Positions 45,836 through 58,853 of a stretch of 64,000 nucleotides of DNA are shown here, piece after piece (position 1 is the stretch's first letter; the number at the start of each line of letters is the position of its first letter). The DNA comes from Brassica napus (lineage: Eukaryota; Streptophyta; Magnoliopsida; Brassicales; Brassicaceae). Made by a program: the position numbers and the translations under genes. Where the stretch lies: assembly GCF_020379485.1 (NCBI RefSeq), contig NC_063450.1:28186137-28250136 (forward strand). The letters run 5' to 3'. The notes beneath the pieces are model-generated. The model made no database searches. It had not been told where the DNA came from and saw only the letters and a list, made by a program, of their open reading frames with translations.

Positions 45836-46677
45836 AATTCAGGAAAATTATCCTTAGTTTTCTTTTCCAAAGTTTCAACGCGTTAAAGGTTTAACGTATT
45901 AGAAGTACATAAGTGTGTGCCAAATTATATATTATCCACTTATCCTCGCAATATCTACAAAAGAAAGAATGTAAAAAGAAAATCTACAAAAGAAAGATAA
46001 AAATGCTGACCATAATTAAAAATGTTTCATGTGATTGTCGATTGTTTAGCTATCATAATTCAAGAAAAATTCTAGCTTTCCTAATATTTTATAAAATAAC
46101 TGCATATATTTTTTTTTGACTGAATACTTTTTTTTTTCTTTTGAAAAAGAGTTTTTGCTTTGTTCTAGGCTCTAGCTGCATATTTTGTAACATTGCTTTA
46201 AGAAAATTTAACAGATGTAGGGTATAATAGTATAAGACATATCATCAGAAGTACTAATACTTATATTAGATTAAATTAGAAACTTATATTAGATTAGATT
46301 AAATACTTTTAACAAATACTCCATATATATTGAAAAAATACTCCATGTCCATGTCGGAGACAGCGGGGCAGTCGTTACATGTATAAAAAGAAAAAGAGGG
46401 CCATCGTCGGAACGTGAAGCAGAATGTTCACGTGAAATTAATACCACATTTCGCAAACTATTCGCGTTGGAAATTACTTGGCAGCAAAGCCCACGTGGTT
46501 CACTTAAAATAGTTTTTCTATTTTCATTTTAATAATATAACAATGAAAATGGAGTATCAGTACATAAGGATCGGAGTAGCTAGATATTTCAAAATGAACA
46601 TGCCAAAAGAAATATTGAAGAAAGTGCATTACTATTAGTTTCGATACAATAAATATTTGTTCTTAGATACTCTCTCT
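45836..46677. other. Intergenic, no gene seen
   Basis: AT-rich; no supported coding sequence. Confidence 0.45.
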
Positions 46678-46679
46678 CT

Positions 46680-46920
46680 TTCAAAATATTACATATTTTA
46701 GATTTTTCACATATTTTAATAAAACACATTAAATTTGCATAATTTTTTGTGATATTCTTTTTTCCATAATTGTAAATCAATAAAAATTCAATAAATATAA
46801 TTAATTTTTTTAAAATTTGCAATTAGTTAATAAAACATGCATTGAAAATACAAAAAAAAAATAGATATTTTTGAAACAAATTTTTTCTTTAAAATACATA
46901 GTTTTACGAAACAGACGGAG
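46680..46920. mobile_element. Stowaway-like MITE
   Basis: Ends CTCTCTCTCTTTCAAAATAT and, in reverse complement, CTCCGTCTGTTTCGTAAAAC, with TA on both sides (46678-46679, 46921-46922). Confidence 0.7.
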
Positions 46921-46922
46921 TA

Positions 46923-49100
46923 CCATTTACAATCCCTGAATGCCATAGACTTTATCTCTACTGTGGAACAAAAACAAAAAAAAAACGTGACAAATCAATA
47001 TAATGTGTTCTCCACAAATATTTATCTTGAGGAATAATTATTCGAATATGATATGAAACAACATATTCCACGAATCATATGCCGTGTGGTCCAAGTGAAA
47101 AGAAGTCAAATCATATATTTTAAATCGGATCTTTATTCTTTACATGTGACACCTGTATAGGCCTAATTGATCTCGTATACTCCTAAGTATTGAATTGTGT
47201 GGCCTATGTATTGTGATGATCCACACGGGTTCTTGACAAGCTCGGTCGTTTCGTCTTATGTGTTTACATTATTTATGAAATAAATATGGGACCGTAAAAT
47301 GTTGTTCATACAAGGCAGAACATGTGAAGCGACCTAATCTGTTTTTTTTTCTTACCTACTCGAAAACTCCAAAAAAGAAAAAAATTAAACAATACAAGTT
47401 AACAGGAGCATGCATGCAGTCGATTTAGACAAATCCTTTGGCGTGTCAGTTAAATCAATCAAGGGTAGTTTAAAGTTATATGCGCTACGATACGATTACT
47501 CGAAATTTGGTTTTAAATTATGTTGTTAATAGTATCATGTTACTAAAAACATGAGTGTTAGTGTATAGCATTAGTGTTATCTGTACATATACTCAAATTG
47601 ACAGCGGACTAATTTATAAGATTTCCAATGGAAAGTTTTTAATATAATTTTTAAACTCAAATATATATAGAGATAAATATATAAAATATTAATATTTTTA
47701 GTTATGAATATTTTAACATAATAATTCATAATTTATAATTTATATTTTATATCTATATTTTTTTGAAACTTTTAATGAGAGTGTTCTAACACGTTTCCTT
47801 CATTTATCAGTGATATCAAGTTTTATATTATTGTTTGCTTCTTGCTTCGTCAAAATTTTAAATTTGTTTTGAAGTCCTAATAAGTTCATGTTAGAAACGT
47901 GAGGGTTGAGTTAGTTAGTGTCAACTGTGAAAATTGATCCTAAAATAGAAGTTGATTGTTAGAAACTTAATTAGTCCTACCTACTATATATCAATCGATA
48001 ATGCACTATCGTAATCACAAATTAAAGTCTTTGATTAAATTTTGTAGACCTAAAAAGCAACAGAAAAAAATCCATATCCAAGAGAGAAACCAAATAGAAC
48101 ACTCTCACGTTACGATTGACGCATATGTTTTAACTTTTAAGTGTAGATTTTCATATAAGATACAGAGTCTCGTTTAGTTTAGTTTTCCCGAGCTTATCAT
48201 TTATCAACAATTTTTTATACCATCGACCCGGCCATGTAGATTAAAATATTATTTTCTTATAATTTTTCCACCATGCAGTCGATCCAACAATTCATGAATT
48301 TTGAGGGTAATATGTTAAGAACAATATAAGATTTTACATTAGACTTTCGGTATTTGATATACTATATTTAGTTTACCGTACAATTAATATGTATACTACA
48401 AACACAAAGAATAGATCCCTTAATTGTTATCATCCATCAGTATTCAGTACCTATATACGTAAGCTAAGAGAAGAACAAATACTTAGTGGACCCAATGTAA
48501 AGAGACCAATTTCCATGAGCCTTCCTTAACCATTTATTCTTGTTATCTGCTTTCCTTCGAAAGCAATATGAAACCACACGTGGTTAATAATAATCTATCT
48601 CTTACCCAAAGTAACACAAGACTAAATATCCTTGCAATACTATTATTTAGTTTTTTTTTTAAATGTATGGCATGATGTTTGATCAATAAATCTCACGAAA
48701 CAAAAACCAGAACGTTTTGTAACAAAACAACAACTAATTTCTCCACTATTAATTCTTCCAACCGGATTGTAGCAAAGACGTGTAGATAAGGTTAAACTTC
48801 GTTGTTGCTATGATTTTTGATATTATGTATGGAAGCATAAAAAGGAAACGGATTAAGGCAAACAATCATTAACGTTTCATTAACTGTAATGAATAATTGC
48901 AAATCTTTAAAACAGTTTACAAGATGAGTTTCAAATCTATTTCTAAGTTTCGATCGAGAATGACTTATAACTACTGGTTCTAAATCAACTTGAACAATTT
49001 TTAATATATAGGACATTCGTATAGGAGAACATTATGAAGAGATAAACTTAATGTACATAAGATGCATCATGCATGTGGCCGTCATAGATAGAACTGCTCT
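46923..49100. other. Upstream region of the JMT-like gene, no gene seen
   Basis: AT-rich. An ACACGTGG G-box-like site lies at about 48577; a G-box can respond to jasmonate (MYC) factors, but one site proves little. No other gene is supported. Confidence 0.45.
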
Positions 49101-49125
49101 CTTTACCACACTTGCCCTCTTTCGT

Positions 49126-49133
49126 TATATATA
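49126..49133 (+). promoter_or_regulatory. TATA box of the JMT-like gene
   Basis: TATATATA 75 bases upstream of the ATG at 49208, followed by a short leader with a GA repeat (49185-49207). Position and sequence fit a plant core promoter. Confidence 0.6.
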
Positions 49134-49207
49134 GCGACCCAACATCACTTATTATCTTCATTTACCTTCTGTCTTAGAAAGAGACATAGAGAGAGAGAGA
49201 GAGAGAA

Positions 49208-51949
49208 ATGGAAGTAATGCAAGTTCTTCACATGAACAAAGGAAACGGTGAAACAAGTTATGCCAAAAACTCCATCGTTCAGGTTGGAATTTTATTTCAG
49301 AACATCTTCCTAGTAGTCTTGTGTACACATATAGCATATAACCATCTATGTATTTTATATTTATTTTTGTTATGGTTAGACCTAAAAATATAATGATAAA
49401 TGTGTACAATGTTTATGTAATCCGCAGAGCAACATAATATCTCTAGGCAGAAGAGTATTGGACGAGGCCTTGAAAAAGCTAATGTTGAGCAATTCAGATA
49501 TTTCGAGTCTTGGAATCGCTGACTTAGGTTGCTCCTCCGGTCCCAATAGTCTCTTGTCTATCTCTAACATCGTAGACACAATCCAAAACGTGTGTCTTGA
49601 CCTTGACCGTCCTGTCCCTGAGCTCAAAGTCTCTCTCAACGACCTCCCTAGCAACGACTTCAACTACATATTTGCTTCTTTGCCGGAGTTTTACGACCGG
49701 CTTAAGAAGAGACACAATAATAATGATTGTTTAGGTTTTGACCGCAGAGGAGAAGGACCGTGTTTTGTATCGGCGGTTCCTGGCTCTTTCTACGGACGTT
49801 TGTTTCCTCGCCAGAGCCTTCACTTTGTTCATTCTTCTTCTAGTTTGCACTGGTTGTCTCAGGTGTGTTTTCTTTTTCTTTGTTATTCATATATTTAATT
49901 ATGTTTTTCAAAATATTAATGCCATTTGCCAACTTGCATTTTGATAATGAATAATTAAACAGGATTACAGGAATACTATTATGACTGGAAATCATAGTTA
50001 CAATAATTATTTATTTATAAAATATATTTTAAGAAAATATGTTTTGCCATCGTTCGTAATTTTGAAATACAAGGAGTTTGTTATAATGAAGATATTTTTT
50101 CATGAATACGTCGTTTCACGATACAGTACCAAGAAAACATTTACGCAAGTAATATTAGGTCTGGGACTTATTATCCGAGATCCGGATTCGATCCGAGATC
50201 CGCTCCGGATCCGCTCCGAAAATAGGATATCTGGGGTGCCCGGATCCAAATCCGGATAGTAAAATCTTGAATCCGTGCAAACCGAATCCGGATATCTTAA
50301 CTTTTAGGTCCGAATATCCGGATCCGGATCTATTTTAAAATACATTAAATTTTTAAATTTTATTAATATTTATATTTGATATATTAATATTTATACATGA
50401 ATTAATCTTATAATATTATATTTTAGTTTTTACAATATTATAAACATATATAAATATTTAATTTATGTATTCTATTAAAAAATTAGTATTTTTGTTGAAA
50501 AAATTTATTTTTAATTATTTTTACGGATCCGGATATCCGCGGATAATAGAATATCGAGACGGATATCCGAAACCCGGATATCCGGAAACCACGAATCCGG
50601 ATCCGGATATTAAATCCACGGATCCGGATATTAAATCCACGAATCCGGTTTCCCTTTTAATTTTATTAAGGGAAATTTAGTGTGTGGGAATCTTTCTTAT
50701 TCGAGAAAACCAAGACAAAAAAAAAATCGGGAAACCTAGTGGTTCACACATGATACCATCACACATCACACTAGAAAATACCAAAGTGGTCCACATAATT
50801 GTTTCATTTCATCAAAATACCACACATTGTATGGTAAATAGTACATACTAAAAAATTAAGTTATCAACCATATACAAGGTTCCATGTGGTGAGGTGAGCA
50901 AGGAAGATGGAGTGGTCATAACAGCTGATTTAGACAACAAAGGGAAAATATACCTATCCAAGACAAGTCCTAAGAGTGTACATAAAGCCTATGCTCTTCA
51001 GTTCCAATCCGATTTCTTGGTGTTTCTGAGATCGCGATCCGAGGAGGTGGTTCCCGGAGGAACGAATGGTCTTATCGCTCCTAGGTAGAAGCTCACTGGA
51101 TCCTACAACCGAAGAGAGTTGCTATCAATGGGAGCTCCTAGCTCAAGCTCTCATGTCCATGGCCAATGAGGTATAGTGTTGCTTGTTTACCATTAATTCG
51201 AACCAACATGTAAACAGTCTCTTAGGGCTCGATATATATGGTCCATATTAATTACTCTATAGGATCTGACCGTGGCACGCTACTTGACCAGTTAAATACT
51301 ACTAAAACGTGTGGCCCCATGTGTTCTTTCCAAATTTATTGAACTTTCTCAAATGATATTTTGTTTAAATGTAAGGGCAACTGATACATTTAATACTATA
51401 TACACATAGTTTTGCTACCATATAAATTTTGTTTGGTAGTGTGCCAAATAGTAGCTCAACCATATGAGTATTGGATCAATAGATAATATAACCCAATCAA
51501 GTTTAGTACTCAATAAGTAATAACTAAAATTTTCTTTCTTTTATGTTCTTCATCTAAAGGGTATCATCGAAGAAGAGAAGATCGATGCTTTCAACGCTCC
51601 TTACTATGCTGCGAGCTCCCAAGAATTGAAAATGCCGATCGAGAAAGAAGGTTCTTTTTTGATTGATCGACTTCAGGTAAGTCCTGTTAATTGGGAAGGT
51701 GGGAGTGTCACCGAGGAAAACTATGACATATTACGATCCAAACCGGAAGCCCTAGCTAGTGGAAGAAGAGTGGCTAAGACAATTCGAGCTGTGATAGAGC
51801 CGATGCTAGAACCTACATTTGGTCATAATGTGATGGACGAACTTTTTGAAAGGTATGCAAAAATAGTGGGAGAGTACTCATATGTGAGCTCACCTCGATA
51901 CGCTATTGTTAATGTTTCGCTCGTAAAGATGGGTTTGATCATGTTATAA
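49208..51949 (+). pseudogene. JMT: Jasmonate carboxyl methyltransferase (JMT)-like gene with one frameshift
   Basis: SABATH methyltransferase; intact JMT transfers a methyl group from S-adenosylmethionine to jasmonic acid, giving volatile methyl jasmonate. Four exons: 49208-49282 ([20 protein letters not shown]), 49428-49862 (SAM-binding [37 protein letters not shown]), 50879-51170 (VPCGEVSK, then [19 protein letters not shown]) and 51560-51949 ([19 protein letters not shown], then RYAIV, stop). All introns follow GT-AG. Exon 3 is 292 bases and so out of phase: one extra A near 51061, inside GGAGGAACGAATGG, converts GGRMVLS into GGTNGLI and a stop at 51086. Removing one base would restore the frame through to exon 4, so this is either a recent null allele or a sequence error. 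Intron 2 is 1.0 kb and carries a repeat insertion. Identification rests on strong similarity to Arabidopsis At1g19640 from memory and on synteny. Confidence 0.88.
50160..50665. repeat. Repeat insertion in JMT intron 2 with GGATCCGGATATCC motifs
   Basis: Two blocks (50160-50335 and 50522-50650) packed with GGATCCGGATAT and CCGGATATCC palindromic motifs flank a 180-bp AT-rich core, forming a loose fold-back. It resembles the subterminal repeats of a non-autonomous DNA transposon (hAT-like guess). Exact ends are not resolved. Confidence 0.55.
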
Positions 51950-52967
51950 TGCCTTGTACTTTTTAATTAATGGAGTATATGTAATATTGCCACTTCCTTC
52001 AAGAATAAATATAAATAAAATGTGTGATTTTCATGGTTACCCAAAGTAAGTTAAACCAAAGATGTTTACATGTGCTTTTTCAAAAAACAAGTCTGTTAAT
52101 TTGTTGTTTAACTGACACTTTGGGTAATTGTAGTGAAATCATTAATTTTTAAGAACTGATTGTACAACGTAATGCGTCTCTATCCTTTTTTTTTCTTTTT
52201 CTTACATCGAATCAAAACAAAGAGATCAGAATACATTTGGTTGGATTATAATAAAATGGGCAATTCTCTCAAAATAAACTAAAATAGGTTTTTTTCATCA
52301 AAAGAGCACGCAAAAAGAAAAATGACCAACATAAATTTTATTAAAGAGGTAAAAGATGTTTGTACTTTTACTTTATAGATATATAAATATAAATAATTAT
52401 TACAATAAATTATTATTACAATAAGCAGTAATTAAAAAATAAAAAAATTATCATTTTTGAATAATAAGTTTTTGAATTCGAACTTTTTATAATTTTTTTC
52501 AAATTGTTTCTTTTCAAAAAATTTTTTTTCAAAATTTTATTGTGAAATCCAAAAATTCTTTTGGAACTATTTAAAAAAAAATTATAAATCTGAAACCTCA
52601 TCTCAAAACTCTAAAATCTTAGATTAGTTAACCCCATGAATATAAATATCAATTTACCTTTTTAATGAAATATTTTGAATCCTTGTGTATTATATTTATA
52701 TTTATGTTAAAAACATTTTGTGTCATTCTAGAAAAAAATTCTCTAATAAAATCATGTTTGCGCCTTGGAGTTACCGCTATATGTCTAGTGATAAAAATCT
52801 ATAAAAGAGGCTGTCTCGCAGTTTTGCTTATCTACTTCAGCAGGGCAATAGCTTCTTGATAGAGCTACAACAATCAGATCATAAGCACTAGCTCTACTCT
52901 TAAATAGCTACTATCCATGTTTCGCCTCTAAATACTAACTAGCGTCTCAATCCACATGTGAAACACA
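51950..52967. other. Intergenic with AT-rich dispersed repeat, copy 3
   Basis: 52270-52680 shares GAATTCGAACTTTTTATAAT and TTAGATTAGTTAACCYCATG text with the repeats at 8344 and 31480, but is more decayed. No gene is seen. Confidence 0.5.
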
Positions 52968-54269
52968 TGAAATCTTGTGTATTTACATAGTTTTAGCAAT
53001 CATTTTAGTTCTCAATTTGTCAATTTAGATGCATTTAGAGTAGATTTAGGTGCATTGGCATATACATTTGTCTCTATTAGGTGATGGAGATGCTATTTGG
53101 TGAGTTTGGAACCTTTGGAGATGGTTTAGAGACAAGAAAGGTGATTTTAGTTCATAAGACGAGTTCCCAACTGTCCCAGCGGCCAAATGCAGCGGCCAAG
53201 ACAAGCCGCTGGAGAAATCCACTACTCCCTGCCCGATATCTGGAAGATGCAGCGGCCAAACGACAAGAAACATGCCGCTGGAGTGTGCAGCGGCCTTCTG
53301 CAGCGGCCAAATGACATGTCAAAAACCAGCTGCGATACTTAGAAAAATCTGCACTTCTGTTTTTACCAACTTTTTACCCAAATTATCTTGGGTTAACCCA
53401 TGCTTGTTGGGTCGACCCAGCTCGTTTTTAGGCCACTATAAATACTTTTTAGACCTTATCTTAGGACTTATCTTGTTTTCTATCTAATCAAAAGCCACTT
53501 TTGGGTGAAAGATCTAATCTTGATCATAATTTCTTATCTTTGTTTGATTACTTTGACCATTAATCATGTTTAGATTTCGATCAACTAATGATCTAGTGTC
53601 TACCATGATTATGAGTGAGTAGTCATCTTTGGATTCATGAGTTATGATGATTTAGGATGATTAAGTGATGATCTAGAATATTTAGAGTAGATTAATGTGT
53701 TTCCTTGCTTGATTGAGTGATCTTAATGCTAAGCTTGAGTTGGCCATTCTGGTTTAGAACTCTAGACATTTCATTGCCCGGAAGGTGTTCGATGAAATGT
53801 CTGAGCCAACTCATCAAGCTCTTAGCTTACCCTACCAAAGGGATTTGATGTTAGGGGAGTTAGGAAAGTTGAATGATATATCCTTAATGATTGCTTGATT
53901 GACACAAGCCAAAGGAATTTGATGTTTGATCATGAGAGTAAATGAGCTTTTATCTTGGAAGAGAACTTGCTTAGAATTGATATCTAGACTTAGGGGAATG
54001 TGTTGATTGAAACCTTGCCATTTTAGATTTAATCTTAGTCATCTGAAATCAAAATCCTATGCCCATGATTCCTCCTTATTCCAATTGATTGAAAGTTGCT
54101 GTTTAGTTGCTTTAGAAACCTGTTAGATTGATTGAAACCACTCATCTTATTGATTGCATTTAGCTTAATTGAAAACCTGAATTCTCTTTGATTCAAAACT
54201 CTTAGAAATGGATTGACATCGTAATTACTATGATGATTTGATTAGTGGACCCTTAAAAAGTCCATTTCA
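52968..54269 (+). repeat. 5' LTR
   Basis: Begins TGAAATCTTG and ends TTTCA. A TATA motif (CTATAAATAC, about 53438) marks the likely promoter. Five CAGCGGCC motifs and two inverted GCCGCTGG copies cluster at 53175-53310 in the U3 part. Confidence 0.85.
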
Positions 54270-54272
54270 AAT

Positions 54273-54285
54273 TTGGCGCCGTTGC
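54273..54285 (+). other. Primer-binding site of the gypsy element
   Basis: TGGCGCCGTTGCC, the site commonly seen just after the 5' LTR in Athila-type elements; it pairs with a tRNA 3' end (tRNA-Asp is usually cited). Confidence 0.7.
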
Positions 54286-54395
54286 CAATTCTAAGTTGAT
54301 TTTGACATTGAGATTTGATTCTTGCTTGAGACTAAATCTTATTTTCTTATATCTAATTACTGATTCTCCTTCCTAATCTTTTGTATCTCAGGTGC

Positions 54396-56996
54396 ATGAA
54401 CTTGCGGAGCAGAGGCCAAACAGACCTAGTTCCAAGAGCACTTGAAAGAGAGATTGGAAGGAGGAGAAGAGAAGAAGAGCAACAGGCTCACTTAGACAGA
54501 TTGGGGTTTGTGATGGATCAACATCTGAATCAGCCTCAAGATGGAGAAGGTAATGGCCAAGGAGCTGACAACCTTAGGCCACAACACCAACATCGCCAAG
54601 CTAGAGCTATTGGCACCCATGATGAGCCCAATATCCATGGGCATAGAGCTGGCATTAGAGCACCAGCTGTGGAAAACAACAACTTTGAGATCAAATCAAG
54701 CTTGATAAACATGATCCAGAGCAACAAGTATCATGGTCTTGCCATGGAGGATCCACTAGACCACTTGGATAACTTTGATAAGCTGTGTGGAACTTCAAAG
54801 ATCAATGGTGTCTCTGAAGACGCATTCAAGCTAAGGTTGTTTCCATTCTCTTTGGGAGACAAAGCTCACACATGGGAGAAGAGCCTTTCAAGAGATTCAA
54901 TCACCACATGGGATGAGTGCAAGAAAGCTTTCCTCACCAAGTTCTTCTCTACTTCAAGAACTGCTAAGCTAAAGAATGAAATCTCTGGATTTCATCAAAG
55001 GAATCTTGAAGGCTTTGGGGAAGCATGCGAAAGGTTCAACAGCTACATCTCTCAATGTCTTCATCATGGCTTCAATATGGAGAGTTTGCTTAGTACTTTC
55101 TACAGAGGTGCTTTGCCCAAGTTTAGAAGCCAGCTTGATACTGCTAGCAATGAATTCTTCTTGGGGAGAAGTGAGGCAGATGTTTTGGAGCTTGTAGAGA
55201 ATATGGCTAAGAGTGATTCAGTCTACAGTGATGACCACGACAGGAGCAATAGAGGCATTGGAGGAGATGATCAAAACACAAGAGAGAATTGAAAGCTCTA
55301 CAAGAGAAGATGGATTTGCTTCTCTACAACAAAGCCAAACAAGAGAAGGTCAACTTTGTTGGTGATCATAGACAAGAAGAGCTGGTTATGGTTAGTGAAG
55401 TTGATGGTCTAGAAGGTCAGGACGAGTTGTGCTTTGTGAATGCTAATGGGACATGGTACAAAAAAGAGCCTAATTTTCAGTACAACAACTACCAACAAAA
55501 GCCCTTCTACAACAACCAACAAGGTGGTTACCAAGCTAGGGAAAACTATTCTCAAGGCTTCTCCTCCGAAGGAAATCAGTCTACACAAGGCCAAGCTGGA
55601 TCTTCTACCTCTGCTCCACAAGAGAGTAGCACTGATGCAATGTTGAAACAGATCTTGGAGTCCCAAACTAGAAGTGAGAAGCACATTGGATATGAGCTGA
55701 AGAACCTTCACACCAAAGTTGATGGAAGCTACAATAACCTCAACAACAAGTTCCTACAACTCTCCTCTCACTTCAAGACTTTGAAGAATCAGTTTGCCTC
55801 TATGCCTTCAACCTCCAAGAGTCCAATGGGATCTTTACCAGGAAAATTAGAGCAGAATCCTAAAGAGTATTGCAATGTTATCCTCTCTACTACTTCTGAG
55901 ATTGAGTTGAGTGATTATGAGAAAGAGGAAGATCAGATTGAAAGACTCATATATGGAACAGAAGTTGTTGCCAAGGCTGAAGCACAGATTGTGGAGAAGG
56001 TTGAACACAAGATTGTGGAAAGGGTTGAGATACAAACTGTAAAGAAGGTTGAGGGAAAAGTTTTGCAACCAGTTAGACATAAAGCTGAGAAACCGGTTAT
56101 TGGGAAAGCTGTCACACAATTGAAAGAGGTTCAGCTAGAAGAAGCTCATGTGGTTGAGCAATCACCTTACGACAAGCTCCCATTTCCACAAAGGTTCCTC
56201 ACTAAAGCTCAAAAGAAGGTGATCTCCAAGTTCAGAAAAGACATGGGAGATGTAGGAGTCAAGCTTCCACATATATCGAATATGCATGATTCTCATGTCC
56301 AAATGATACTCATCAAGGACATTCTAGCTCACAAAGAAGAAGTAGGAGAGCTCCTAAACATCTCTACTGTGCAGCTTGATCCACCAGTCACACCAAAGTT
56401 CCTTCCCAAACTAGAAACCCAAGGGAAGTTCACCTTGTCTTGCTCCCTTGGTAAGTTCACACTTGATGATGCTCTTGTTGATTCTGGTGCAAGTGTGAAT
56501 GTGATCTCAATGGAGATGGTGAAGAGTCTTGAGATTGAGAACATGGAGCCAAACACATCTTCACTCATGTTTGGAGACTCTTCTTCAACAATTCCATTAG
56601 GCTTAATCAAAGACTACCCTATGAAGATTGGAGACTGCATCATCCCTATTGATGGCAACTGAGAAGAGAGTTTCATTGATCCTTGGCACACCATTTCTCA
56701 CAACAGTAGGAGCTTGCATTGACTTTGCCAACAAAAAGGTCACACTCCTCAATGTGAACAAAGTTGTCTCCTACCCAATCAAGTCTCTAATGATGAATTT
56801 TGAGTATTGTGGAAACATTACTTATGGAGAACCTTCCATTAAGAAGCTCAAGGATGAAGTGATTATTAGTGAGAAAAAAGGTTTTGATGGAGACTCCTCT
56901 AAAGAGATGTGTGATGAGCACTTGGAAAGTGCTACAAAGGAGGAGGTGAGTAGAGCCACAAAGGCTGCTCATGACAAGAAGAAGATGATGAAATAA
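54396..56996 (+). pseudogene. gag-protease of the gypsy element (two frameshifts)
   Basis: The start ATG at 54396 gives [14 protein letters not shown]. The first segment (to 55292) holds the retrotransposon gag core ([19 protein letters not shown], then [14 protein letters not shown] and [19 protein letters not shown]). Two extra bases in an AGAGAGA run near 55283 shift the frame; the second segment (about 55289-56662) continues [13 protein letters not shown], a Gln/Asn-rich linker, a VEKVEHKIVERVE charged repeat, PFPQRFLTKAQKK, and the protease active site ALVDSGASVNVIS (about 56470-56510). Near 56640 the frame shifts again to MATEKRVSLILGTPFLTTVG and runs to 56996. The capsid-protease product would package element RNA; with these breaks it cannot be made whole. 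Confidence 0.85.
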
Positions 56997-58853
56997 CCTC
57001 ACCCTCCACCTCTTGATATGATGCCACACACTCTCACTCTTCATCCAATGAAGTTCAAGGATGGAGCTATTGAGTACAAGATCAAATGCAAGGGAAAGTC
57101 TACACCATTCTCAAGTGCAAAGGCCATCATCACTCCATAGCTCCAAGATGATCCAATCAAGCTTCAAGAGCTTCTCTCTCAAGTCCTCACCAGCACTCTT
57201 GAAAGTGGAAAGGATCCTCCTTCTCCACTCTCCGCTTGAGGTACCACTCCAACCTTTCCATTGTATAAACCAGTTTTTCTTTGCATTTATTCTTTCTTTT
57301 GGGCATCTCTTTCAACTTACTAACACAGAGACTGTGTGAACTAAGTTTGGTGGAGGTACCAAGTATTTGATCATGTTTGCTTTGATGATATTACATTGAG
57401 TCTTACAATGTACATACATATTTGCATAGAAAAACCAAAAAAATTTGAAAAATTTAAGAAACACAAAAAGAATCATGTAGTTGCATCAGTTGCATTCTTA
57501 GGATTGAGTCTAGAGCATATAAGTTGCATTCATGAATAGGGAGAAACCTTGTAAAGAACACATATCTAGAACTCAATTTGACATCCTAGCTAAACATATC
57601 AAGTAGCTTAAGCATCTCTTGAAAAAGCTTGTAAGCTTCGAACCTTGAAAACTTTTCTTGAAACATGTTGCTTGCTTGATGATTGACATTGTTCTTGAAA
57701 CTAACTCCAAATGAACTAGGCTTAATGAACTTAATTTCTCTTACATATGGACATTTGCATACTTAATCATGGATATTATACACATTTGGGTTATCTTTCT
57801 CTCTTTGTACCAATCTTTGTTAACCCAAATGACACTCCATACCCATTAACCCTCACCATTCTGTGAAGCCAACATTAATTTGCTTGAGTGAGGCCTTTTA
57901 TTGATAGCATGTCATGTGCAAAATCTTGAGAGTATTAGGAGCGACAATGGGGTTGTTCTCATCTTTGGCTAGCATTGGGACTTCATTTGAGCTAGCCTCT
58001 AGGATGGTTTCTGGGGTTTGTGAGCTTAAATTCTTTTGATCTTGGGAATGAGAGAGATTGAGCGAAAGAGATGAACCAAAAAGAGTGTTTAAACTAAGAA
58101 ACCCCTAGGGACAAAGAAAGTTAGAAAGGAAAAAACTCTAAAGTATCAATAGAATCCCCTCCCAAATTAAAAAAAAAAAGGAATCGAAGAAACAATAGTT
58201 GAGTGGGAGAAAAGAAAAGAAGAGAGCTAAGTTTAAAAGTTTAAATTCAAAAGAACAAGTCCCTAGTTGATTAAATCAAAGAAAAGAAAGGATAGTTCAA
58301 TGGGTGAGAGATGAAAGTGGGAGTATTTTGGGTTCGAGAAAGAAAGAAAAGAATGGTAGAACTTAAAGCTACTTAGGAAAGGGGTAGAATGATGAGAACA
58401 CGAATTGTATGCATGAATTGCTCATTTTCTAAGATAAATTTTGCATAATGATCTTTCTCATATTCTTGAGTGTGAGTCACTATAAATAATGCAATTGAAA
58501 CCCATTTTTGTTCACATTAGACCATATTCTCTCACCAAGCCAAATGATTGAGATCAAATATCCATTTGCAAGAATTCACCTTGTGTGTGTGTGAATGAAT
58601 GTGAGAGTTGGCTAAGGAACTTGTTTGTTGAATGGCAATGTAACTTGTGTAGAGACAAAAGATTCTTGATAGGCCTTGAGAAGCTAGAGTGCACTAAGAA
58701 AGTTGATCATGCTATTTGCTATGTTTTCTTTGGGATGTTACATTAAAGGTTAGAAACTGTGTCTTTTGGTTATGAGCTCCCATTTTCAAACTTTTCTTCT
58801 AATTGACCTTGAAAGTTTATTTGTGGACAAGTAAAGTTTTAGTTTGGGGGAGT

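Noticed and set aside
52960..52964. GAAAC as a firm target duplication of the gypsy element
   Set aside because: It matches the 3' flank but sits three bases away from the TG start of the 5' LTR, so it is only noted as possible.
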